From CAKSHC01 sp045595395 (GTDB taxonomy: Bacteria > Bacillota > Clostridia > Oscillospirales > UMGS1783): a stretch of DNA of 64,000 nt. The stretch covers positions 128,996-192,995 of the forward strand of contig JAZOAH010000016.1 in assembly GCA_045595395.1 (NCBI GenBank). The letters run 5' to 3'. The notes beneath the pieces were generated by a model. The model had not been told where the DNA came from, made no database searches, and saw nothing but the letters and a program-made list of their open reading frames with translations. This document shows, in pieces, positions 47,849 to 56,916 of this stretch (its first letter is position 1; the number at the start of each line of letters is the position of its first letter). The translations under genes were made by a program, and so were the position numbers.

Positions 47849-50212
47849 ATGAAAGAAAAGTTTCTCAAGCTAAAACAGCAGATACTGGAACGCGAATACG
47901 GATTTCTCAATCCCGAACAGCGGCGGGCCGTTTTTGCCGCCGACGGCCCTTTGCTGATCCTGGCCGGTGCCGGATCGGGCAAAACGACCGTTATCGTTTC
48001 TCGCATCGAATATCTCATCCGCTACGGCAACACCTATTCCTATGAGGGCGTCCCGTCCGATCTGACGCAGGACGATCTGATGATCATGGCTCGCTTTGCC
48101 GCCGCCCCCGATCCCGAGTTGCGTGAACGAGTGACCAAACTCATCAGCCATAACAAGATCAAACCCCATCGTATCCTGGCCATCACCTTTACCAATAAAG
48201 CGGCCGCCGAGCTCAAATCACGTTTGGAGCAGAAATTGGGCAGTGCCGGCATGGATATTTGGGCGGCCACCTTCCACAGTGCCTGTGTGCGCATCCTGCG
48301 CCAGGAGATCGAAAAACTCGGTTACAGCCGCTCCTTCACCATCTATGACACGACCGATTCACGGCGTGTCATGAAAGACTGCATCTCCAAATACGGACTG
48401 GATGAAAAATTGTTTGCCCCTAAGAATGTGCTGTCCATCATCAGCAATGCCAAAAACTCGGGGGTCACGCCCGACGAGATGCGCCAGCAATATGAAGCCG
48501 TACCCCGCATGAAGCAGATCGCCAAGCTCTACCAATCCTACTGTGAGGCTCTGAAAAAAGCCAATGCGCTCGACTTTGACGATATCATTCTGCTGACGGC
48601 ACGCATCTTGCAGGATTTTCCCGAGACCCGACAGATGTGGATGAATCGGTTTGATCATGTATTGGTCGACGAGTATCAGGACACCAACCCGCTCCAATAC
48701 CGCCTGGTTGCGCTGCTGCGCAAGAAGGACGGAAATCTGTGCGTGGTGGGTGATGACGACCAGAGCATCTACCGCTTCCGTGGCGCTACCATTGAAAATA
48801 TTTTGCTCTTTGAAGAGCGTTTTGACAAGGCTACCGTCATTAAACTTGAGCGCAATTATCGCTCGACCCAGACCATTCTTGACGCCGCCAACCATGTGAT
48901 CGCCAACAATGTCGGACGCAAGAGCAAGTCGCTTTGGACCGAAAACGGGCAAGGGCAAAAGATCAAGGTCTGCTGTGCCTATGACGAAGGCAACGAGGCC
49001 GACACCATTGCCGGCGCCATTCAAAAATTACATATGCAAGAGGGCGTGCCCTACAACGAGTTTGCCGTTCTTTACCGCACCAACGCCCAGAGCCGAGCCA
49101 TTGAAGCCTCGATGCGAGCCCATCGCATCCCGGCTCGGGTCATTGGCGGACAGAGCTTCTTTGACCGCAAAGAGGTCAAGGATATCATGTCCTATCTGTG
49201 CCTGATCGTCAACCCGACCGACGATCTGCGTCTGCGCCGCATCATCAATGAGCCCAAGCGAGCCATCGGCGATACCACCGTTGCCACCCTGGCCGCCGCT
49301 GCCGAGGCCTCCGGCATTTCCATGCTGGAAGCCTGCCGCCGTGCCGACGAGTTCCCTACCCTGTCCCGTGCCAAGGAAAAGCTGAAGGCCTTTGCCATGA
49401 TGATGGTCGATCTGATCAACTACAACGAGTGCAATCCGCTCAACACCCTCATCGACGAGGTGCTGGATCGCACCGGCTATGCCGAAGCACTTAAGAGCGA
49501 TGAAAGTTATGAGGATCGCATTGAAAACATCAGCGAACTCAACTCGGCCATCGTCCGCTATATGCAGAGCGAGGAATATCCGACCCTCTTCGGATTTTTG
49601 GAGCGCACCTCCTTGCTGAGCGATGCCGATGATTACGAAGAGGCCGACAAGAGTGTGGCCATGATGACCATGCACACCGCCAAGGGATTGGAATTTAATC
49701 ATGTCTTTATCCCCGGCATGGAAGAAGGGCTCTTCCCCTCCTCCATGTCCTTAGATGAGGATGGCGGCATTGAAGAGGAGCGGCGTCTGTGCTATGTCGG
49801 CATCACACGTGCCAAAAAGACGCTGACGATGCTGTATACCCGTATGCGTATGCTTTACGGTACGACCCTGTATCCGCAGATGTCACGGTTTATTGACGAG
49901 ATCCCGCAAACGCTGTATACCAAGGGCGGCGCACCCGAGGGTGAGCGTCAGGCCGAGCAGCGAGCCCGCAGTTTCAGTTCGCAGAACACCCCCGCCTTTA
50001 CCCTGCGACAGGCAGCCGCCACACGACCGGCCGCCAAGACTGCGACGCCTCAGATTGCCTATACCGTGGGTGAGCAGGTCAAGCATCGTGTCTTTGGTGT
50101 CGGTACTATTTTGGCCGTGACACCCATGAGCAACGACTGCATGTTGGAGATCGATTTTGAGAAAGGGCGTAAAAAAGTTATGGCCAATTACGCTAATCTG
50201 CAAAAAATATAA
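47849..50212 (+). CDS. pcrA: ATP-dependent DNA helicase PcrA (UvrD/Rep family)
   Basis: The 787-residue superfamily 1 helicase has the Q motif LNPEQRRAVF, Walker A LAGAGSGKTT (about residues 40-50), VLVDEYQDTNPLQ, VVGDDDQSIYRFRGA, ERNYRSTQTIL, HTAKGLEFNHVF and GITRAKKTL, all motifs in order. PcrA works in repair, rolling-circle replication and removal of stalled complexes. A C-terminal Tudor-like segment (VKHRVFGVGTIL) is present. The ATG at 47849 has GGAGGAG 6 nt upstream. Confidence 0.96.
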   Translation: MKEKFLKLKQQILEREYGFLNPEQRRAVFAADGPLLILAGAGSGKTTVIVSRIEYLIRYGNTYSYEGVPSDLTQDDLMIMARFAAAPDPELRERVTKLISHNKIKPHRILAITFTNKAAAELKSRLEQKLGSAGMDIWAATFHSACVRILRQEIEKLGYSRSFTIYDTTDSRRVMKDCISKYGLDEKLFAPKNVLSIISNAKNSGVTPDEMRQQYEAVPRMKQIAKLYQSYCEALKKANALDFDDIILLTARILQDFPETRQMWMNRFDHVLVDEYQDTNPLQYRLVALLRKKDGNLCVVGDDDQSIYRFRGATIENILLFEERFDKATVIKLERNYRSTQTILDAANHVIANNVGRKSKSLWTENGQGQKIKVCCAYDEGNEADTIAGAIQKLHMQEGVPYNEFAVLYRTNAQSRAIEASMRAHRIPARVIGGQSFFDRKEVKDIMSYLCLIVNPTDDLRLRRIINEPKRAIGDTTVATLAAAAEASGISMLEACRRADEFPTLSRAKEKLKAFAMMMVDLINYNECNPLNTLIDEVLDRTGYAEALKSDESYEDRIENISELNSAIVRYMQSEEYPTLFGFLERTSLLSDADDYEEADKSVAMMTMHTAKGLEFNHVFIPGMEEGLFPSSMSLDEDGGIEEERRLCYVGITRAKKTLTMLYTRMRMLYGTTLYPQMSRFIDEIPQTLYTKGGAPEGERQAEQRARSFSSQNTPAFTLRQAAATRPAAKTATPQIAYTVGEQVKHRVFGVGTILAVTPMSNDCMLEIDFEKGRKKVMANYANLQKI

Positions 50213-50221
50213 AATTACCTA

Positions 50222-50250
50222 TTGCGAAAATGAAAATAATACCTTATAAT
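50222..50250 (+). promoter_or_regulatory. Sigma-A promoter of tRNA-Leu
   Basis: TTGCGA (50222-50227), a 17-bp spacer and a perfect TATAAT (50245-50250). Confidence 0.75.
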
Positions 50251-50265
50251 AGTAGGGTATTATCC

Positions 50266-50352
50266 GCCGGTGTGATGGAATTGGTAGACGTGACGGACTC
50301 AAAATCCGTTGGTGGTGACATCGTGTGGGTTCGAGTCCCACCACCGGCACCA
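50266..50352 (+). tRNA. tRNA-Leu(CAA)
   Basis: An 87-nt class II tRNA with a long variable arm and encoded CCA; acceptor GCCGGTG with CACCGGC; the anticodon loop CTCAAAA carries CAA. Confidence 0.93.
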
Positions 50353-50355
50353 GAA

Positions 50356-50383
50356 AAAAGGCACCTGCTATGCAGGTGCTTTT
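50356..50383 (+). terminator. Terminator after tRNA-Leu
   Basis: A GC-rich stem with arms GCACCTGC and GCAGGTGC around a 3-nt loop is followed by T4. It stops most reading into the next gene, or the two may be partly linked. Confidence 0.7.
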
Positions 50384-50403
50384 ACTTTTAAGGAGGCATC
50401 GCT

Positions 50404-50841
50404 ATGATTTACGACAGTTTGAAAAATATTGAAGCCTACAAAGGCCTTGCCGTTTATCCGGCACTTAAGTTCTTTGCCGAGAACGACCTGGCCAATGTCG
50501 CACCCGGCAAGTACACGCTGGAAGGTGAGGATTTTTACAGCGTATCGGAATATGAAACCAAAGCCAAGACCCGCAGTGAGGCGCACAAGGAGTATATTGA
50601 CATCCAGATACTGCTTTCGGGCGAGGAGTACATCGGCGTAGCGCCGCTGACCGAGGATATGGTGCCGGTCGACAGCAAAGACGGCGGCGACTGCTGGTTT
50701 TATGATTGCCCGGTTGACCGCGTCACCATGAAGCCTGGCATGTTTATGGTGCTCTATCCGCAGGACGTGCATCTGCCTGGTGATATGAAAGACACGCCGA
50801 CCGCCTGCAAGAAGGTTGTGGCCAAGATCAAGGTAAGATAA
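50404..50841 (+). CDS. YhcH/YjgK/YiaL family protein (DUF386)
   Basis: The 145-residue cupin-fold protein has the family blocks SVSEYETKAKTRSEAHKEYI and DIQILLSGEEYIGV near residues 45-80, and MFMVLYPQDVHLPGDM with a conserved histidine. Relatives in sialic acid or glycan clusters are proposed sugar anomerases or isomerases. Here it is directly upstream of asnA with only 1 bp between, so its substrate is unclear. A strong AAGGAGG site precedes the ATG. Confidence 0.88.
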   Translation: MIYDSLKNIEAYKGLAVYPALKFFAENDLANVAPGKYTLEGEDFYSVSEYETKAKTRSEAHKEYIDIQILLSGEEYIGVAPLTEDMVPVDSKDGGDCWFYDCPVDRVTMKPGMFMVLYPQDVHLPGDMKDTPTACKKVVAKIKVR

Positions 50842-50842
50842 G

Positions 50843-51850
50843 ATGAACAAAATCTACATTCCCGAGGGCTACGCCCCGGTATTGGATGTATATGATACCC
50901 AGCGTGCCATTTCCTATATCAAAGAGACCTTTCAGGAGGAGTTTTCGGCGGCGCTCAATCTCAAACGGGTGTCAGCACCCCTGTTTGTTACCGAGGATTC
51001 GGGCTTAAACGATAACCTAAACGGGTATGAGCGTCCGGTGTCCTTTGACATCCCTGCCGTCGGCACCGATGCGCAAGTGGTACATTCGCTGGCCAAGTGG
51101 AAGCGCCTGGCGCTCAAGCGCTATCATTTCGGCATCGGCAACGGTCTGTATACCGACATGAACGCCATTCGGCGTGATGAGGAATTGGACAACATCCACT
51201 CCATCTATGTCGACCAGTGGGATTGGGAAAAGGTCATTACCAAAGAAAACCGCAATCTAGATTATCTCAAGCTCATCGTGCGTGCCATTGTGCGGGCCAT
51301 TTGCGACACCAACGACCGACTGCATGTACGATATCCGCAGTTGCAGGTTGAGTTGGAGCGAGAGGTTTCCTTTGTGACGACACAGGAGTTGGAGGATATG
51401 TATCCCGACCTGACCGGATCGCAGAGGGAAAACGCCTACGCCAAGGAGCACCGCACCGCCTGTGTCATGCAGATCGGCGGCGCCCTGCGTTCGGGCAAGC
51501 CGCATGACGGCCGTGCCCCCGACTACGATGACTGGTCGCTCAACTGCGACATCTTTTTCTGGAATGATGTGTTGGGTCGTGCCTTAGAGATCTCCTCGAT
51601 GGGTATCCGTGTGGATGCCGATGCACTTGACCGACAGCTGCGCATCGCTGAGTGTGATGAGCGGCGGGAGTTACCCTTCCACAAAATGCTGCTCAACAAC
51701 GAATTGCCGCTGACCATCGGCGGCGGTATCGGTCAATCACGACTGAGCATGCTGATGATGGGCTGCGCCCATATCGGTGAAGTCCAGTCGAGCATCTGGG
51801 ATAAGGAAACGATGGCCGCCTGCGAGCGGGCCGGTATTCGGTTGTTATAA
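50843..51850 (+). CDS. asnA: Aspartate--ammonia ligase
   Basis: AsnA makes asparagine from aspartate, ammonia and ATP. The 335-residue protein resembles class II aminoacyl-tRNA synthetases (FEVTEDSGLNDNLNG-type region, VVHSLAKWKRLAL, GNGLYTDMNAIRRDEELDN, GGGIGQSRLSMLMM). It begins 1 bp after the YhcH gene and is probably co-translated with it. Confidence 0.96.
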   Translation: MNKIYIPEGYAPVLDVYDTQRAISYIKETFQEEFSAALNLKRVSAPLFVTEDSGLNDNLNGYERPVSFDIPAVGTDAQVVHSLAKWKRLALKRYHFGIGNGLYTDMNAIRRDEELDNIHSIYVDQWDWEKVITKENRNLDYLKLIVRAIVRAICDTNDRLHVRYPQLQVELEREVSFVTTQELEDMYPDLTGSQRENAYAKEHRTACVMQIGGALRSGKPHDGRAPDYDDWSLNCDIFFWNDVLGRALEISSMGIRVDADALDRQLRIAECDERRELPFHKMLLNNELPLTIGGGIGQSRLSMLMMGCAHIGEVQSSIWDKETMAACERAGIRLL

Positions 51851-51857
51851 TGCAAAC

Positions 51858-51893
51858 AAAAAAACACCGTCCAATGGACGGTGTTTTTTGTTT
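51858..51893 (+). terminator. Terminator after asnA
   Basis: A long stem (core 51862-51872 with 51876-51886) extended by A/T pairs, followed by a T6 run. Confidence 0.8.
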
Positions 51894-51896
51894 GCT

Positions 51897-52187
51897 GGTC
51901 CGAGTGGCGGCAACCTGCATAAATACTGGGTTTTTCGTAGCCGAAAATAGTATATATCCTCTAGATTATTGTGTTTGTTTAATTCAAGTAAAAGAAAATA
52001 TGGCGTAATTAACTTTAAGATTAATTACTTGAAAGTTAATTATTCATTATTCATCAGCGAAGCGATTTCATCATTCATTATTCATTACGAAAATCCGTTT
52101 TAATGAATGATGAATATTGAACAATGAAAAATGAATAGTACAAAATCAAAAATCCGCCGATTTTCATCAGCGGATTTCCGATTTTGG
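51897..52187. repeat. 291-bp segment bounded by 15-bp direct repeats of the tRNA-Pro 3' end
   Basis: The 15 bp at 51897-51911 (TGGTCCGAGTGGCGG) repeat exactly at 52185-52199, where they form the 3' end of tRNA-Pro. Between them is A/T-rich DNA without a gene: a perfect 11-bp inverted repeat (52006-52016 with 52032-52042), and copies of ATTCATTATTCAT in both directions. The structure looks like a scar of a site-specific insertion or duplication next to a tRNA, or a non-autonomous repeat element. Confidence 0.55.
52144..52177 (-). terminator. Terminator after tRNA-Pro
   Basis: An 8-bp stem (52150-52157 with 52170-52177) is followed by T-rich DNA on the minus strand. Confidence 0.6.
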
Positions 52188-52261
52188 TCCGAGTGGCGGG
52201 ACTTGAACCCACGGCCTCTACCACCCCAAGGTAGCGCGCTACCAAACTGCGCCACACCCGG
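52185..52261 (-). tRNA. tRNA-Pro(GGG)
   Basis: A 77-nt cloverleaf with encoded CCA; acceptor CCGGGTG pairs with CACTCGG (one G-T); the anticodon loop TTGGGGT carries GGG. Confidence 0.93.
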
Positions 52262-52277
52262 ATATGCAACGTGTGGA

Positions 52278-52306
52278 ATTATAACACATAATCCCACAAA
52301 TTGCAA
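52278..52306 (-). promoter_or_regulatory. Sigma-A promoter of tRNA-Pro
   Basis: On the minus strand TTGCAA (52301-52306) and a perfect TATAAT (52278-52283) are separated by 17 bp. Confidence 0.75.
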
Positions 52307-52331
52307 TACTAAAAAACAATTTTTTTTAAAA

Positions 52332-53069
52332 TTATTCGATATCGTCGTTGTCGCAGTTATGGTAGACTTCCTGGACGTCGTCATTATCGTTGAGGGCGTC
52401 GAGCAGTTTCTGCATATTCTTGATGCTATCCTCGCCGGTGAGGGTGATATAAGTGTCGGGGATCATCTCGACCTGGGCCGACAAAATGGTGTACTTGGCG
52501 GGGGCCTGGATACCCTCCAGCACCGTTGAGAAATCGGCGGGATCGGTGTAGACCTCGAAGACCTCGCCTTCGTTGGAGATATCGTCAGCACCGGCTTCCA
52601 GCGCCACTTCCATCAATTCGTCCTCGTCCACATCCTCAGCTTCAATGACGATCAGACCCTTGGACTTAAACTGCCAGGATACCGAGCCGCTTTGGCCGAG
52701 GTTGCCGCCGAACTTATCAAAATAGTGGCGCAGATCACCGGCGGTACGGTTGCGGTTATCGGTCAGGGTCTTGACGATCACGGCCGTGCCGTTGGGGCCG
52801 TAGCCTTCATAGGTGATGTCCTCATAGTTGCTGGCATCGCCCTCGCCGGCCGCCTTCTTGATGATACGCTCGATATTGTCGTTGGGCACATTGTTGGCCT
52901 TGGCCTTGGCAATAATATCTTTGAGTTTGGTGTTCATAGTAGGATCGGGGCCGCCCTGCTTGACGCAAACGGCGATCTCACGGCCGACCTTGGTAAAGAT
53001 CTTGCCTCTTTGGGCATCGGTCTTTTCTTTTTTATGTTTGATGTTGTTCCATTTGGAATGTCCGGACAT
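52332..53069 (-). CDS. YebC/PmpR family protein
   Basis: The 245-residue protein starts MSGHSKWNNIKHKKEKTDAQ, the hallmark of the YebC family, and has the acidic domain (AEDVDEDELMEVALEAGADD) and C-terminal TLTGEDSIKNMQKLLDALND. Members were first described as transcription regulators, and recent work on this family links them to translation of proline-rich stretches. The ATG at 53069 has CGGAGGA upstream; a longer frame adds unrelated residues. Confidence 0.93.
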   Translation of the reverse strand: MSGHSKWNNIKHKKEKTDAQRGKIFTKVGREIAVCVKQGGPDPTMNTKLKDIIAKAKANNVPNDNIERIIKKAAGEGDASNYEDITYEGYGPNGTAVIVKTLTDNRNRTAGDLRHYFDKFGGNLGQSGSVSWQFKSKGLIVIEAEDVDEDELMEVALEAGADDISNEGEVFEVYTDPADFSTVLEGIQAPAKYTILSAQVEMIPDTYITLTGEDSIKNMQKLLDALNDNDDVQEVYHNCDNDDIE

Positions 53070-53137
53070 ATTTTTTCCTCCGACTTTTATTAACCTATAT
53101 ATTATATACTCATCTTTTTCATTTTTCAAGATGCAGT

Positions 53138-54391
53138 TTATTTTTCTTGGTCCAATATCTGCACCATTGCCGTTGTTGCACCGTCCGGGTCGGACTTTAG
53201 ATGCTGATAGCGGAAAAACAGGCTGCCGCCGTACTGCTCGCTTTGGGTCACATATTCAAGCTGGCGCACCGTTTGTCGGGCATCCTCCCAACCGGGCTGA
53301 TCGGTGCCCTGTTTATAAAAAGCATGACCGACCAGCAGATCCACATCGGTATCGGCCACGCAAGCCTCCCACCAGTCAAAGACGGTATCAAAGGGAGCCG
53401 GCTCTTGTTCAAACGACCAGTAGATCTGGGGGCAGATATAGTCGATCATTTCCTCTTTAACCCAGCGGCGGGTATCGGCATAGAGATCGGAATAGGTTTC
53501 CACGCCGGCCGTGGTGGCACTGCCCAGCGCATCGGACGAGGCATTTTGCCATACAGCAAAGGGGGAAACGCCAAAGTTGATCTCCTTGCCCGTGTCAGAT
53601 ATCGCCGTATGTACCCGAGATATGATATCGGTGATGTTATCCCGCCGCCAATCCTCCAGCGTCTTGCCCTCGCCATAGGCTTGATAGGAAGTGCCATCGT
53701 CAAAGGTAGCGCCCTCGACCGGGTAGGGATAGAAGTAATCATCAAAATGGATGCCGTCCACCTCATAGTTGTTGACGATCTCCATCACTCCGTCAACCAC
53801 CAGCTGCCGCACCTCGGGCTGACCGGCATCCAGATACAGCCGTCCGTCGGCATAGGCCACCACCCACTCGGGATGCTGACGTGCCGGGCTGTTTTCAGGC
53901 AAATCCTCGATATTCTGCTGCGGCGCATCGGCCGTTCCTGTCGTGACCCGCAGCGGATTGATCCAGGCCTGCAGCTCGATATCCTGCGCATGCGCCGCCT
54001 CTACGGCATAGGCCAGCACATCAAAACCGTCGGGCAGGTTACCTGTCGTGCTGATGGCGGTGGAGACGGGAAACAGCTGGGAGGCATACAAAGCGTCGCA
54101 GGCCGGGCGCACCTGGAAGATGACCGTGTTCATTCCCCATTCTTTCGCATCCTGCAAAATCGTGTCGATCTCGGTTTTCAGTTGCTCAGCCGACAGATCG
54201 GGGGCTGACGGAAAATCCAGGCGGTTGGTCGTGGCCACCCAAAGACCGTTGACCCTCTTGTCTTCGACCGCCACGATCGGCACAGAACTGTCCGACGGTG
54301 CCGGAACGATCGGCGTGAGAGCCGCCCAGATCATCAAGCCGCACACCACCAAGCCCAGCAACATACCGCCTATGGTATTTTTTTTATTCAT
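53138..54391 (-). CDS. GHL10-family putative glycosyl hydrolase, membrane-anchored
   Basis: The 417-residue protein has one N-terminal membrane helix (about 8-27) and a TIM-barrel of the GHL10 type (NGLWVATTNRLDFPS, VIFQVRPACDALY, ELQAWINPLRV, VDGIHFDDYFYPYP, INFGVSPFAVWQN, YICPQIYWSFE). The family is thought to act on cell-wall or surface glycans outside the membrane. The substrate is unknown. Confidence 0.88.
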   Translation of the reverse strand: MNKKNTIGGMLLGLVVCGLMIWAALTPIVPAPSDSSVPIVAVEDKRVNGLWVATTNRLDFPSAPDLSAEQLKTEIDTILQDAKEWGMNTVIFQVRPACDALYASQLFPVSTAISTTGNLPDGFDVLAYAVEAAHAQDIELQAWINPLRVTTGTADAPQQNIEDLPENSPARQHPEWVVAYADGRLYLDAGQPEVRQLVVDGVMEIVNNYEVDGIHFDDYFYPYPVEGATFDDGTSYQAYGEGKTLEDWRRDNITDIISRVHTAISDTGKEINFGVSPFAVWQNASSDALGSATTAGVETYSDLYADTRRWVKEEMIDYICPQIYWSFEQEPAPFDTVFDWWEACVADTDVDLLVGHAFYKQGTDQPGWEDARQTVRQLEYVTQSEQYGGSLFFRYQHLKSDPDGATTAMVQILDQEK

Positions 54392-54463
54392 GCCGGTTCC
54401 CCCTCCTTTTTCCCTTCCATTATACGGACAAACTCAAAAAAAATGATAAATTTCCCAAAAAAC

Positions 54464-54492
54464 TTGAAAAGTATACGCTCAAAGTATATAAT
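54464..54492 (+). promoter_or_regulatory. Sigma-A promoter of copA with a palindromic spacer
   Basis: TTGAAA (54464-54469), a 17-bp spacer and TATAAT (54487-54492). TATAC (54472-54476) and GTATA (54484-54488) form an inverted repeat across the spacer, a possible operator. Confidence 0.65.
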
Positions 54493-54510
54493 ATTGTCAG
54501 AGGTGATAGC

Positions 54511-56730
54511 ATGAAAACCGTACGGTTAAAGATCGGCGGCATGCATTGCGCCGCCTGTTCGGCAGCACTGCAGCGCGCCTTAAATAAAAAAGAGGGCATT
54601 GAGAAGGCCACCGTCAATATTGCGACCGAGATCGCCGTAGTTGACTATGATGAAAAGCAAGTCAACATGGGGTTGATCGAAACAACGGTCAAGAAATGCG
54701 GCTTTTACATTGCCCGCAACGAGAGCGATATCGCACGTGAGCGCAAGATGCTACGGCTGCGGCTGATCGTCAGCGCCTGCATCACCCTGCCTTTGTTCTA
54801 TATTGCCATGGGACCGATGCTCATCCCCGATGCGCCGTTGCCCGGCTTTTTGAAGCATGACCTGATCATGGCCATCACCCAGGCAGTACTGGCGCTGGCC
54901 TCCATGATCGTCGGCGCCCATTTTTATCGCAACGGCACCCGAGCCCTGCTGCGGGGTGCGCCCAATATGGACAGCCTGATCACCGTCAGCACGGTGGCCG
55001 CCTTTTTGTATAGCCTGTATTCGACCGTGACCATTGCCATGGGGGATGCGCACGGTGCGCACCGTCTTTATTTTGAGAGCTGCGGCATGATCATCACCCT
55101 GATCCTGCTGGGCAAGAATCTCGAGGCCTCGGCCAAGGATAAGACGGCTGACGCCATTCGGCGGCTGACCGATCTATCGCCCAAGACCGCCACCTTGATC
55201 GAAGGTGACACCGAACGAGTGATCCCGGTCGAGGAGCTGCGGGTAGGCGATATCGTGCTGGTCCGTCCGGGCGAGCAGATCCCGGTCGACGGTGTGGTTA
55301 TTTCGGGGGAGACCTCGGTCGATGAATCGATGCTGACGGGAGAAAGCATCCCCGTTGATAAGGCGGTGGGCGATACCCTGTCGGGCGCCACCATCAACAA
55401 AAACGGCACGGTGCGTATGCGGGCCGAGAAGGTAGGGCGAGATACGGCGCTGGCCCAGATCATTACTCTCATCGAGAACGCCCAAAATACCAAAGCGCCC
55501 ATTGCCCGCCTGGCCGACAAGATATCGGGCATTTTCGTGCCGACGGTGCTGGTCATCGGCCTTTTGGCGGCCATCGCCTGGGGCCTTGGCGGCAAGGACA
55601 TCTCCTTCTGCATCAATGTATTCGTATCGGTGTTGGTCATTGCCTGCCCCTGTGCGCTGGGGCTTGCCACACCGACCTCCATCATGGTCGGAACAGGCAA
55701 GGCGGCACGCAACGGCATCCTTTTCAAGAATGCCCAAGCCATAGAGCGCATCCATGATGTGAAACATATCGTTTTTGACAAGACAGGCACGCTGACCGAG
55801 GGCAAACCCCGTGTCATTGCCGTGCATGCTTTAGGAAACGAGCAAGAAGCGGTGGCGCTGGCGGCGGCGGCCGAATCCTTATCCGAGCATCCGCTGGCAC
55901 GTGCTGTGGTCGAATATGCGCACGGCTTGGCATGGCCCGACGTGCAAGGCTTTGAAGCTGTGACCGGTAGCGGCATCAAGGCCAACGCTGACGGTAAGAG
56001 CCTGCTCATCGGCAAGGCCGAGTATCTGATCGACAACGACATTGACATTTCGGCTCTGTCTGACAACGCTACCGCCTGCGAGGCCGAGGGTAGCACCGTC
56101 ATTTATCTGGCGGTGGACGGCCAGGCCTGCGCTCTTTTTGCCATTGCCGACACCCTGCGACCCGACAGCGCTCCTGCGTTAGCCTTGTTGCAGGATAAGG
56201 GCATTGACTGCTACATGCTCACCGGTGACAGCGAGCCGACCGCTCGTGCTTTGGCCAAGCAGGCGGGTCTCAAGCCTGACCATGTGATTGCCCGTGCCCT
56301 GCCGGCTGACAAGGCCGCCACGGTAGAAAAACTGCGGCAGCTGGGCGTTACCCTAATGGTGGGTGACGGCATCAACGATGCACCCGCTCTGACGGCGGCT
56401 GATGTCGGCATTGCCATTGGCGGCGGCACCGATGTGGCGGTGGAATCGGCCGATGTGGTGTTGGTCAAAAACAGTTTGTATGATGTAGTGCGTGCCGTCA
56501 ATATCGGCAAAGCCACCATCCGCAATGTCCGTCAAAACCTCTTCTGGGCGTTCATTTATAACACCATCGGCATTCCCATTGCCGCTGGTGCTCTCTATCT
56601 CTTCGGCGGCCCGCTGCTCTCCCCCATGATCGCGGCGGCGGCCATGAGCCTGTCCTCGGTGTCGGTGGTCACCAACGCCCTGCGGCTCAATATCGTCAAT
56701 ACCGAAAAAAGGATCAAGCCTAACGCTTGA
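54511..56730 (+). CDS. copA: Copper-exporting P-type ATPase
   Basis: The 739-residue P1B-ATPase pumps Cu(I) out of the cytoplasm. It has one N-terminal metal-binding domain (GMHCAACS, Cys13 and Cys16), eight expected membrane helices, the TGES phosphatase motif, the transmembrane CPC motif in the sixth helix, DKTGTLTEG, SEHPLARAV with the diagnostic HP, and MVGDGINDAPAL. No copper repressor or CopZ gene is next to it in the window. Confidence 0.95.
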   Translation: MKTVRLKIGGMHCAACSAALQRALNKKEGIEKATVNIATEIAVVDYDEKQVNMGLIETTVKKCGFYIARNESDIARERKMLRLRLIVSACITLPLFYIAMGPMLIPDAPLPGFLKHDLIMAITQAVLALASMIVGAHFYRNGTRALLRGAPNMDSLITVSTVAAFLYSLYSTVTIAMGDAHGAHRLYFESCGMIITLILLGKNLEASAKDKTADAIRRLTDLSPKTATLIEGDTERVIPVEELRVGDIVLVRPGEQIPVDGVVISGETSVDESMLTGESIPVDKAVGDTLSGATINKNGTVRMRAEKVGRDTALAQIITLIENAQNTKAPIARLADKISGIFVPTVLVIGLLAAIAWGLGGKDISFCINVFVSVLVIACPCALGLATPTSIMVGTGKAARNGILFKNAQAIERIHDVKHIVFDKTGTLTEGKPRVIAVHALGNEQEAVALAAAAESLSEHPLARAVVEYAHGLAWPDVQGFEAVTGSGIKANADGKSLLIGKAEYLIDNDIDISALSDNATACEAEGSTVIYLAVDGQACALFAIADTLRPDSAPALALLQDKGIDCYMLTGDSEPTARALAKQAGLKPDHVIARALPADKAATVEKLRQLGVTLMVGDGINDAPALTAADVGIAIGGGTDVAVESADVVLVKNSLYDVVRAVNIGKATIRNVRQNLFWAFIYNTIGIPIAAGALYLFGGPLLSPMIAAAAMSLSSVSVVTNALRLNIVNTEKRIKPNA

Positions 56731-56739
56731 TCCTTTTTT
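56705..56739. terminator. Bidirectional terminator after copA
   Basis: A 9-bp stem (56711-56719 with 56725-56733) with A and T runs on either side. Confidence 0.8.
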
Positions 56740-56914
56740 ATGGCCAATAATAGGTTTGGCCAAAGACGGTCACGCCCGTTTGGTCAATGGCAAACAGCGT
56801 CTGACCCGAAAAATAGGGGGCAGCAGCGGCCGACCGCTGTTCGACCACAAACAACATCGAAACAAAGGAAAAAAGGGTGAGAACGCACAAAAAACCAACC
56901 AGAAACAGTTGCAC
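56738..56914 (-). CDS. Possible small membrane protein downstream of spoIIP
   Basis: A 58-residue frame could start at GTG 56914, only 3 bp from the spoIIP stop. It has one clear hydrophobic helix (QLFLVGFLCVLTLFSFVSML) and a short outer part. It would be the third gene of gpr-spoIIP. The ribosome site is weak (GGATAAGA) and I know no family for it, so it may not be real. Confidence 0.35.
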   Translation of the reverse strand: MQLFLVGFLCVLTLFSFVSMLFVVEQRSAAAAPYFSGQTLFAIDQTGVTVFGQTYYWP

Positions 56915-56916
56915 TC

